A DNA stretch of 64,000 nt from Mercurialis annua (taxonomy: Eukaryota > Streptophyta > Magnoliopsida > Malpighiales > Euphorbiaceae), in contig NC_065573.1 in assembly GCF_937616625.2 (NCBI RefSeq), forward strand, positions 5,409,001 to 5,473,000, written 5' to 3'. How positions within the stretch are numbered: position 1 is the stretch's first letter; every line of letters begins with the position of its first letter. The notes under the pieces were generated by a model. It was not told where the DNA came from. It did no database searches and was given only the letters and a program-made list of their open reading frames with translations. The position numbers and the translations under genes were made by a program. Below, in pieces: positions 47,737 through 59,700 of the stretch.

Positions 47737-50700
47737 TAAACGTTCAGCTTAAATTGCTATAAATGTGAAACGTTTGGTTTTGTTTTGTAACATTTGTAAA
47801 CGTTTGGCTTAAATTGATAAAAAGGTGAAAACGTTTGGATTTGTTTCGTGACGTTTGTAAACGTTTGGCTTAAATCGCTAAAAAGATGAAACATTTGGAT
47901 TTGTTTTGTAACGTTTGCAAACGTATTGCTTAAATCGCTAAAAAGGTGAAACGTTTGGTTTTGTTTTGAAACGTTTGTAAACGTTTGGCTTAAATCACTA
48001 AAATGGTGAGACGTCTGGTTTTGTTTCATATCGTTTGTAAACGTTTGGATTTGTTTCGTAACATTTGTTTCATATCGTTTTAAACGTTTGGTTTTGTTTC
48101 GTAACGTTAGTAAACGTTTGGCTTAAATCGCTAAAAAGGGGAAACGTTTGTTTTTGTTTCGTACCGTTTGTAAACGTTTGGCTTAAACCGCTAAAAAGGG
48201 AAAACGTTTGGTTTTGTTTCGTAACGTTGGTAAATGTTTGGCTTAAATTGCTAAAAAGGTTACACGTTTGGATTTGTTTTGTAACGTCTGTAAACATCTG
48301 GGTTCAATCGCTAAAAAGGTGAAACGTTTGGATTTGTTGCGTAGCGTTTGTATATGTTTGGCTTAAATCGCTAAAAATGTAAAATGTTTGGATTCGTTCC
48401 GTAACGTTAGTAACATTTGGCTTAAATTGCTAAAAAGGTGAAACGCTTGGATTTGTTTCGTAACGTTTGTAAACATTTGTCTTAAATCGCTAAAAAGTTG
48501 AAACGCTTGGTTATGTTTCGTAACGTGTGTAAACATTTGGCTTAAATTGCTAAAATGGTGAAATGCTTGGATTTGTTTCGTAATGTTTTTAAACGTTTGG
48601 CTTAAATTGCTAATAAGGTGAAACGCTTTGATTTGTTTTGTTACGTTTGTTAACGTTTGGCTTAAATTTCTAAAAAGGTGAAACATTTGGATTTGTTTCC
48701 TAACCTTTATAAACGTTTGGCTTAAATCGCTAAAAAGGTAAAATGTTTGGATTTGTTCTCGTAATGTGTGTAAACGTTTGGCTTAAATTGCTAAAAAGGT
48801 GAAATGCTTGGATTTGTTTCGTTATGTTTGTAAATGTTTGGCTTAAATTGCTAAAAAGGTGAAAAGCTTGGATTTGTTTTGTCACGTTTGTTAACGTTTG
48901 GCTTAAATTGCTAAAAAGGTGAAACATTTGGATTTGTTTCGTAACATTTGTAAACGTTTAGCTTAAATCGCTAAAAAAGTAAAACGATTGGATTTGTATC
49001 TTAACGTTTTAAACGTTTGGCTTAAATCTCTAAAATTGGGAAACGTTTGAATTTGTTTGGTAATATTTGTAAACGTTTGGCTAAAATCGCTTAAAAGGTG
49101 GAAACGCTTGGATTTGTTTCGTAATGTTTTTAAACGTTTGGCATAAATCGCTAAAAAGGTTAAATGTTTGAATTTTTTTCGTAACATTTTAAACCTTTGG
49201 CTTAAATCGCTAAAATAGGGAAATGTTTTGATTTGTTTTGTAACGTTTGTAAACGTTTGGCTTAAATTGCTAAAAAGGTGAAACGCTTGGATTTGATTCA
49301 TAATGTTTGTAAACGTTTGGCTTAAATTGCTTAAAAGGTGAAACGTTTGAATTTGTTTCGGATTATTTGTAAACGTTTGGCTTAAATTCCTAAAAAGGTG
49401 AAACGCGTGGATTTGTTTCGTAACGTTTGTAAACGTTTGGCTTAAATTGCTAAAAAGGTGAAATGCCTGGTTTTGTTTCGTAACGTTTGTAAGGGTTTGG
49501 GCTAAATCGGTATAAATGTGAAACGTTTGGATTTGTTTCATAACTTTTTAAACGCCTGGTTTTGTTTCATAACGTTTATAATCGTTTGGCTTAAATAGCT
49601 AAAAAGGGGAAACGTTTGGATTTGTTTCGTAACGCTTGTGAACGTTTGGCTTAAATTGCTAAAAAGGCGAAACGTTTGGATCTGTGTTGTAACGTTTGTA
49701 AATGTTTGCCCTGAATTGCTAAAAATGGGAAACGTTTGGATTTGTTTCATAGCATTTGTAAATGTTTGGTTTAAATCGCTAAAAAGGTGAAACGTTGAAA
49801 TTTTGTAACGTTTCTAAACGTTTGACTTAAATTGCTAAAAAGGTGAAACACTTGGATTTGTTTCGTAACGTTTGTAATCATTTGGATTAAATTGCTAAAA
49901 AGGTGAAACATTTGGATTTTTTTCGTAACGTTCTAAATGTTTGGTTTTGTTTCGTAATGTTTGTAAACGTTCGGCAATGGGAAACGTTTGTATTTGTTTC
50001 GTAACGTTTGTAAATGTTTGGCTTAAATCGCTAAAAAGGTGAAACGTTTGGATTTGTTTCGTAACGTTTGTAAACGTTTGGCTTAAATTGCTAAAAAGGT
50101 AACACGTTTGGATTTGTTTCGTAGCCTTTGTAAACGTTTGGGTTAAACCACTAAAAAGGTGAAACATTTGGTTTTGTTTCCTAACCTTTATAAACGTTTG
50201 GCTTAAATTGCTAATAAGGTGAAAAGTATTTATTTGTTTCGTAACGTTTGTAAACATTTTGCTTAAATTGCTAAAAAGGTGACACGTTTGGATTTGTTTC
50301 GTAACCTTTGTAAATGTTTGGCTTAAATCGCTAAAAAGGTGAAATGTTTTGATTTGTTTCATAACGTTTGTAAACGTTTGGCTTAATCGCTAAAAACGTG
50401 AAACGTTTGGATTTGTTTCCTAACGTTTGTAAACGTTTGTCTTAAATCGCTAAAAAGGTGACACGTTTGGATTTGTTTTGTACCGTTTGAAAACGTTTGC
50501 CTTAAATCGGGAAAAAGGTGAAACGTTTGGTTTTGTTTCGTAGCGTTTGTAAATGTCCTACTTAACTCGCGAAAAAGGTGAAACGTTTGGATTTGTTTTG
50601 TAACGTTTGTAAACATTTGGCTATAATCTTTAAAAAGGGAAAACATTTAGATTTATTTTGTAACGTTTCTAAACGTTTGGCCTAAATTGCAAAAAATGTA

Positions 50701-53700
50701 AAACATTTGGATTTGTTTCGTAACGATTTAAACGTTTGGTTTAAATTGCTAAAAAGGTGAAACGCTTGGATTTGTTTCTTAGCGTTTTAAACGTCTGGTT
50801 TAAATTGCTAAAAAGGTGAAACGTTTGGATTTGTTTCGTAACATTTATAAACGTTTGGCTTAAATTGCTTAAGGTGAAACATTTTGATTTGTTTCATAAC
50901 GTTTGTAAACGTTTGGCTTAAATTGCTAAATAGATGAAACGTTTCGATTAGTCCCGTAACGATTGAAAACGTTTGGCTTAATTTGCAAAAAAGGTGAAAC
51001 GTTTGTAAACGTTCGTCTTAAATCGCTAAAAAGGTGAAACGTTTAGATTTCTTTCGTAACGTTTGTAAACGTTTAGCTTAAATTGCTAAAAATGTGAAAC
51101 GTCTGGATTTGTTTCGTAGTGTTTTAAATGTTTGGTTTAAATTGCTAAAAAGGTGAAACGCTTGGATATGTTTCGTAACGTTTGTAATCGTTTTGCTTAA
51201 ATTGCTAAAAAGTTGAAATGCTTGGATTTGTTTCGTAACGTTTGCAAACGTTTGGCTTAAATCTGTGAAAAGGTGAAGCGTTTTGATTTGTTTAGTAACA
51301 TTTGTAAACGTTAGTCTTAAATCGCTAAAAAGGTGAAACGTTTTGTTTTGTTTCGTAAACTTTGTAAACGTTCGGCTTAAATCGCTAAAAAGGAGAAACG
51401 GTTGGATTTGTTTCGTACGTTTGGATTTGTTTCGTAACGTCTTTAAACGTTTGGCTTAAATCACTAAAAAGGTGAAACGTTTTGATTTGTTTCGCAACGT
51501 TTGTAAACGTTCAGCTTAAATCACTAAAAATGTGAAACATTTGGATTTATTTCGTAATGTTTACAAAAAATTGGTTTTGTTTCGTAACGTTTATAAACGT
51601 TTGGCTTAAATCGCTAAAATGGGAAATCGTTTGGTGTTGTTTTGTAACGTTTGGATTTGTTTTGTAACGTTTAAAACGTTTGGTTTTGTTTCGTAACGTT
51701 TGTAAATGCGTAGCGTAAATCGCTAAAAAGGTGAAACGTTCGGTTTTGTTTCGTAACGTTTGTAAATGTTTGCCTTACATTGCTAAAAAGGTGAAACGTT
51801 TGGATTTGTTTCGTAACGTTTGTAAACGTATGGCTTAAATCGCTAAAAAGGTGAAACGTTTGGTTTTGTTTCGTAACGTTTGTAAACGTTTGGCTTAAAT
51901 CACAAAAAGGTGAGACGTCTGGTTTTGTTTCGTAACGTTTGTAAACGTTTGGATTTGTTTCGTAACGTTTGGTTCTTAACGTTTTAAACGTTTGGTTTTG
52001 TTTCGTAACGTTTGTACACGTTTGGCTTAAATCGCTAAAAAGGCGAAACGTTTGGTTTTGTTTCGTACCGTTTGTAAACGTTTGGTTTTGTTTGGTAACG
52101 TTGGAAAACGATTGGCTTAAATCGCTAAAAAGGTGAAACATTTTGATTTGTTCTGTAAGTTTGTAAACGTTTGGGTTCAATCACTAAAAAGGTGAAACGT
52201 TTGGATTTGTTCCGTAACGTTAGTAAACGTTCGGCTTAAATTGCTAAAAAGGCGAAACGCTTAGAATTGTTTCGTAATGTTAGTAAACGTTTTGCCTGAA
52301 TTGCTAAAAAGGTGAAACGCTTTGATTTATTTCGTATTATTTGTAAACGTTTGGCTTAAATAGCTAAAAAAGTGAAACGTTTGGATTTGTTTCGTAAAAT
52401 TTGTAAACGTGTGGGTTAAATTGCTAAAAAGGCAAAACGTTAGGATTTGTTTCGTAACATTTGTAAAAGTTTGGCCTAAATCGCTAAAAAGGGGAAACGT
52501 TTGAATTTGTTTTGTAATATTTGTAAACATTTGGCTTAAATCGCTAAGAAGGTGAAATGTTTGGTTTTGTTTCTTAACGTTTGTAAACGTTTGGCTTAAA
52601 TTGCTAAAAATGTGAAATGCTTGGATTTGTTTCGTTTGTAAACGTTTGTCTTAAATTGCTAAAAAGGTGAAATGCTTGGATTTGTTTCGTATTGTTTGTT
52701 AACGTTTGGCTTAAATTGCTGAAAAGGTGAAACATTTGTATTTGTTTCCTAACCTTCGTAAACGTTTGGCTTAAATCACTAAAAAGGTGAAAGTTTGGAT
52801 TTGTTTCGTAACGTTTGTAAACGTTTTGCTTAAATCTCTAAAAAGGTGAAACGTTTGGATTTGTTTCGTAACATTTTAAATGGCTTAAATCGCTAAAACC
52901 GGGAAAAGTTTGAATTTGTTCCGTAACGTTTGTAAAAGTTTGGCTAAAATCGTTAAAAGGTGGAAACACTTTGATTTGTTTCGTAACGTGTGTAAACATT
53001 TGGCATAAATCCCTAAAAAGGTTAAATGTTTGGATTTGTTTTGTAACGTTTTAAACGTTTGGCTTAAATCGCTAAAATGGGGAAACATTTGGATTTGTTT
53101 CGTAACATTTGTAAACGTTTGGCTTAAATTGCTAAAAAGATGAAACGTTTGTATTTGCTTCATAACGTTTGTAGACGTTTGGCTTAAATCGCTAAAAAAA
53201 TTAAACGTTTGAATTTGTCCCGTAACATTTGAAAATGTTTGGCTTAAATCGCAAAAAAGGTGAAATGTTTGGTTTTGTTTCATAATGTTTGTAAACGTTT
53301 TGCTTAAATCGCTCAAAAGGTGAAACATTTAGATTTCTTTCGTAACATTTGTAAACGTTTAGCTTAAATTTCTAAAAATGTGAAACGTTAGGATTTTTTT
53401 TGTAATGTTTTAAATGTTTAGTTTAAATTGTTAAAAAGGTGAAACGCTTGGATTTGTTTCGTAACGTTTGCAATCGTTTGGCTTAAATTGCTAAAAAGTT
53501 GAAACGCTTGGATTTGTTTCGTAACGTTTGTAAACGTTTACCTTAAATCGCTAAAAAGGTGAAACATTTAGATTTGTTTCGTAACGTTTGTAAACGTTCG
53601 GCTTAAGTCGCTTAAAAGGCGAAACGTTTGGTTTTGTTTCGTAACCTTTGTAAACGTTCGGCTTAAATCGCTAAAAAGGTGAAACAGTTGGATTTGTTTG

Positions 53701-56700
53701 TAACGTTATAAACATTTGGATTTGTTTCGTAACGTTTGTAAACGTTTGGCTTTAATAACAAAAAATGTGAAATGTTTGGTTTTGTTTCGTTACGTTTGTA
53801 AACGTTTAGCTTAAATTGCTAAAAAGGTAAAACGTTTGGATTTTTTCTGTAACGTTTTAAACGTTTGGTTTTGTTTCGCAGCATTTATAAACGTTCGGCT
53901 TAAATCGCTAAAATTGTGAAACGTTTTTATTTGCTTCATAACGTTTTTAATTTTTTGGCTTAAATCGCTAAAAAGGTGAAATGTTTGGATTTGTGTCGTA
54001 ACGTTTGTAAACGTTTGGCTTAAATTGCTAAAAAAATGACACGTTTGGATTTGTTTCGTAACCTTTATAAACGTTTGGGTTAAATCACTAAAAAGGTGAA
54101 ACGTTTGGTTTTCTTCCTAACCTTTGTAAACGTTTGGCTGAAATCGCTAAAAAGTTGAAACGTTTGGATTTGTTTCGTAACGTTCGTAAACGTTTTTCTT
54201 AAATTGCTAAAAAGGTGACACTTTTGGATTTGTTTCGTATCCTTTGTAAACGTTTGGCTTAAATCACTAAAAAGGTGAAACGTTTGGATTTGAATCGTAA
54301 TGTTTGTAAACGTTTGGCTTAATCGCTAAAAAGGTTAAATGTTTGGATTTGTTTCATAACATTTGTAAACGATTGTCATAAATCGCTAAAAAGGTGAAAC
54401 GTTTGGTTTTGTTTCATAGCGTTTGTAAACGTTTGGCTTAAATCGCTAAAAAGGTGAAACGTTTGGATTTGTTTTGTTACATTTGTAAACGTTTGGCTTA
54501 AATCGCTAAAAAGGTGAATCTTTTAGACTTGTTTTGTAACGTTTGTAAACGTTTGGCTTAAATTGCTAAAAATGTGAAACATTTGGATTTGTTTCGTAAC
54601 ATTTTAAATGTTTGGTTTAAATTGCTAAAAAGGTGAAACGCTTGGATTTGTTTCGTAACGTTTGTAAATATTTGGCTTAAATTGCTAAAAAGGTGAAACG
54701 TTCGGATTTGTTTTCCTAACGTTTTAAACGTTTGGATTTTTTTGTAACGTTTTAAACCTTTTGTTTTGTTTCGTAACGTTTGTAAACGTTAGGCTTAAAT
54801 CGATAAAAATGTGAAACATTTGTATTTGTTTCGTAGCGTTTGGAAAGTTTTGTCTTAAATCGCTAAAAAGGTGAAACGTTTGGATTTGTTTCATAACGTT
54901 TGTAAACGTTTAGATTAAATTGCTAAAAAGGTGACACATTCGGATTTATTTCGTAACCTTTGAAAACGTTTGGCTTAAATCGCTAAAAAGGGAAAACGTT
55001 TGGATTTGTTTCGTTTGGCTTAATTGCTAAAAAGGTGAAATATTTGGATTTGTTTCATAACGTTTGTAAACGTGTGTCTTAAATCGCTAAAAAGGTGAAA
55101 CGTTTGGATTTGTTCCGTAATGTTTGAAAACGTTAGGCTTAAATCGCAAAAAGGTGAAACGTTTCGTTTTTTTTCTAAGCGTTTGTAAACGTTTGACTTA
55201 TATCGCTAAAAAGGTGAAACATTTGGATTTGCATTGTAGCGTTTGTAAACGTTTGGCTTAAATCGCTAAAAAGGTGAAACTTTTAGATCTGTTTTATAAC
55301 GTTTGTAAACGTTTGGCTTAAATTGCTAAAAATGTGAAACATTTGGATTTGTTTCGTAACATTTTAAACGTTTGGTTTAAATTGCTATAAAGGTGAAACG
55401 CTTGTATTTGTTTCGTAACGTTTGTAAACGTTTGGCTTAAATTTCTAAATAGTTGAAACGCTTGGATTTGTTTCGTAACGTTTATTAACATTTGGTTTAA
55501 ATCGCTAAAAATGTGAAACATTTGTATTTGTTTCGTAACGTTTGTAAACGTTTGGCTTAAATTGCAAAAAGGTGAAACGTTTGGTTTTGTTTCGTAACAT
55601 TTCTAAACGTTTGGTTTAAATCTCTAAAAGGTGAAACGTTTGGATTTGTTTCGTAACGTTTGTAAACGTTTGGCTTAAATCGCTAAAAAGGTGAAACTTT
55701 TGGATTTGTCCCGTAACGTGTGAAAACCTTTGGCTTAAATCGATAAAAAGGTGAAACGTTTGGTTTTGTTTCATAACGTTTGTAAAATTTCGACTTAAAT
55801 CGCTATTAAGGTGAAACGTCTAGATTTTTTCGTAACATTTATAAACGTTTAGCTTAAAATTCTAAAAATATGAAACGTTTGGATTTGTTTCGTAATGTTT
55901 TAAATGTTTGGTTTAAATTGCTAAAAAGGTGAAACGCTTGGATTTTTTTCGTAACGTTTGTAATCATTTGGCATAAATTGCTAAAATTTTAAAAGGTTAA
56001 ATTTGTTTTGTAACGTTTGTTACGTTTGGCTTAATTCGCTAAAAAGGGGAAACGTTTGGATTTGTTTCGTAACGTTTGTAAACGTTTGGCTTAAATCGCT
56101 AAAAAGGTGAAATATTTGGTTTTGTTTTGTAACCTTTGTAAACGTTCGGCTTAATTCGCTAAAAAGGTGAAACAATTGGATTTGTTTTGTAACATTTTAA
56201 ACGTTTGGATTTGTTTCGAAACGTTTGGATTTGTTTTGTAATGTTTGTAAACGTTTGGCTTCAAGAACTAAAAAGGTGAAACGTTTGGATTTGTTTCGTA
56301 ACGTTTGTAAACGTTTGGCTTAAATCAATAAAAATATGAAACATTTGGATTTTTTTGCAACCTTTGCAAACGTTTTGGTTTTGTTTCGGAACGTTTATAA
56401 ACGTTTGGCTTAAATCGCTAAAATGGGGAAACGTTTGGTGTTGTTTTGTAGCGTTTGTAAACGTTTGGATTTGCTTCGTAACGTTTTAAACGTTTGGTTT
56501 TGTTTCGTAACGTTTGTAAACGTTTGGCTTAAATCACTAAAAAGGTCAAACCTTTGGTTTTGTTTCGTAACAATTGTATATGTTTGGCTTAAATTGCTAA
56601 ACATGTGAAATGTTTGGATTTGTTTCGTAACGTTTGTAAACGTTTGGCTTAAATCGCTAAAAAGATGAAACGTTTGAATTTGTTTTTTAACATTTGTAAA

Positions 56701-59700
56701 CGTTTGGCTTAAGTCGCTAAAAAGGTGAAACGTTTAGATTTCTTTCGTAACGTTTGTAAACGTTTAACTTAAATTGCTAAAAATTTGAAACGTTTGGATT
56801 TGTTTCGTAATTTTTTAAATGTTTGGTTTAAATTGCAAAAAAGACGGAAACGCTTGAATTTTTTTCGTAAAGTTTGTAATCGTTTGGCTTAAATTGCTAT
56901 AAAGTTGAAACTCTTGGATTTGTTTCGAAATATCTGTAAACGTTCGGCTTAAATCGCTAAAAAGGTGAAGCGTTTGGTTTTCTTTCGTAACCTCTGTAAA
57001 CGTTCGGCTTAAATCACTAAAAAGGTGAAACGTTTGGTTTTGTTTCGTAACCTTTGTAAACATTCGGCATAAATCGCTAAAAAGGTGAAACGGTTGGATT
57101 TGTTTCGTAACGTTTTAAACGTTTGAATTTGTTTCGAAACGTTTGGATTTGTTTCGAAACATTTGGATTTGTTTCGTAACGTTTGAAAGAGTTTGACTTC
57201 AATCACTAAAAAGGTGAAACGTTTCGATTTGTTTCGTAACGTTTTCAACTGTATGGCTTAAATCACTAAAAATATGAAACGTTTGAATTTGTTTCGTAAT
57301 GTTTGCAAATGTTTGGTTTTGTTTCGTAACGTTTATAAACGTTTGGATTAAATAGCTAAAATGGGGAAACGTTTGGTGTTGTTTTATAACGTGTGTAAGC
57401 ATTTGGCTTAAATTGCTAAAAAGGTGAAACGTTTGGATTTTTTTGTAACGTTTGTAAACTTATGGCTTAAATAGCTAAGAAGGTGAAATGTTTGGTTTTG
57501 TTTCGTAACGTTTGGTTTAAATCACTAAAAAGGTGAGATGTCTGGTTTTGTTTCGTAATGTTTGTAAACGTTTGGATATGTTTCGTAACCTTTCTTTCGT
57601 AACATTTTAAACGTTTTGTTTTGTTTCGTAACGTTTGTAAACGTTTGCCTTAAATCGCTAAAAAGGTGAAACATTTTGTTTTGTTAAGTACTGTTTGTAA
57701 ATGTTTGGCTTAAATCGCTAAAAAGGTGAAACGTTTGGTTTTGTTTCGTAACGTTTGTAAACGTTTCGATTTGTTTCGTAACGTTTGTTTCGTAAATTTT
57801 TAAACGTTTGGTTTTGTTTTGTAACATTTGTAAACGTTTGGCTTAAATCGCTAATAAGGGGAAAGGTTTGGTTTTATTTCGTAATTTTTGTAAACATTTG
57901 GCTTAAATCGCTAAAAAGGTGAAACGTTTGGATTTGTTTCGTAACTTTTGTAAATTTTTGGGTTCAATCGCTAAAAAGGGGAGACTTTTGGATTTGTTGC
58001 GTAGCATTTGTAAACCTTTTGCTTAAATTGCTAAAAATGTGAAACATTTGAATTTGTTCCGTAACGTTAGTAAATGTTTGGCTTAAATTGCTAAAAGGTG
58101 AAACGCTTGGATTTGTTTCGTAACGTTTGTAAACATTTTGCTTATATCGCTAAAAAGGCGAAACGTTTGGTTTTGTTTCGTAACGTTTGTAAACATTTGG
58201 CTTAAATTTCTATAAAGGTGAAACACTTGGATTTGTTTCGTAACGTTTGTAAACGTTTGGCTTTATTTCGTAACGTTTGTAAATGTTTGGCTTAAATCAC
58301 TAAAAAGGTGAAACATTTGAATTTCCTTCGTAACGTTTTAAACGTTGGATTTGTTTTGAAACGTTTGGATTTGTTTCGTAGCATTTGTAAACGTTTGGCT
58401 TCAATCACTAAAAAAGTGAAACGTTTGGACTTGTATCGTAACGTTTGTAAACGTTTGGCTTAGATTGCTAAAAAGGTGAAATGCTTGGATTTGTTTCGTA
58501 ACGTTTGTAAACGTTTGGCTTACATTTTGATTTTTTTAGTATCGTTTGTAAACTTTTGGCTTAAATAGCTAGAAAGGTGAAACGTTTTTTATTTGTTTCA
58601 TAACGTTTGTAAACGTTTGACTTAAATTGCTAAAAAGGTAAAACGCTTGAATTTATTTCGTAACATTTGTAAACGTTTGGCTTAAAAGCTAAAAAGGCGA
58701 AACTTTGGATTTGTTTCGTAACATTTGTAAACGTTTGGCTTAAATTGCTAAAAAGGTGAAACGCTTGGTTTTGTTTCGTACTTTTTGTAAACGTTTGGCT
58801 TAAATTGTTAAAAATGTGAAACGTTTGGATTTGTTTCGTAACGCTTGTAAACTTATGGCTTAAATCGCTAAAAAGGTGAAACGTTTGGTTTTGTTTCGTA
58901 ACGTTTGTAAACGTTTGACTGAAATCGCTAAAAAGGTGAGACATTTGGTTTTGTTTCGTAACGTTTGTAAACATTTGGATTTGTTTCGCAACATTTGTTT
59001 TGTAACGTTTTAAACGTTTGGTTTTGTTTCGTAACTTTTATAAACGTTTGGCTTAAATCGCAAAAAAGGTGAAACGTTTGGTTTTGTTTCGTAACGTGTG
59101 TAAACGGTTGGCTTAAATCGCTAAAAATGTGAAATGTTTAGTTTTGTTTATTAACGTTTGTAAACGTTTCGATTTGTTTCGTACCGTTTTTTCCGTAACG
59201 TTTTAAACGTTTGGTTTTTTCGTAATGTTTTGCTTAAATAACTAAATCGGTGAAACGTTTGGTTTTGTTTCGTAATTTTTATAGACGTTTGGCTTAAATC
59301 GCTAAAAGGGTGAAACATTTGGATTTGTTTCGTAACGTTTGTAAACGTTTGGGTTCAATCGCTAAAAAGGGGAAACGTTTGGATTTGTTTCGTAGCGTTC
59401 GTAAACGTTTGGCATAAATCGCTAAAAATGCGAAACGTTTGGTTTTGTTCATTATTGTTAGTAAACGTTTGGCTTAAATTGCTAAAAAGTAGAAATGCTT
59501 GGATTTGTTTCGTAACGTTTATAAATGTTTGGCTTAAATCGCTAAAAAGGTGAAACGTTTGGTTTTGTTTCGTAACGTTTGTAATCGTTTAGCCTAAATT
59601 GCTATACAGGTTAAACTCTTGGATTTGTTTCGTAACGTTTGTAAACGTTTGGCTTTATTTCGTAAAGTTTGTAAACGTTTAGCTTAAATCGCTAAAAAGG

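Noticed and set aside
48963..49541. Long minus-strand open frames throughout the satellite (such as 192, 186 and 169 codons) as repeat-protein genes
   Set aside because: They are direct readings of the tandem monomer, start at ATGs created by ACG to ATG changes, end at random indels, and show no promoter, intron or domain.
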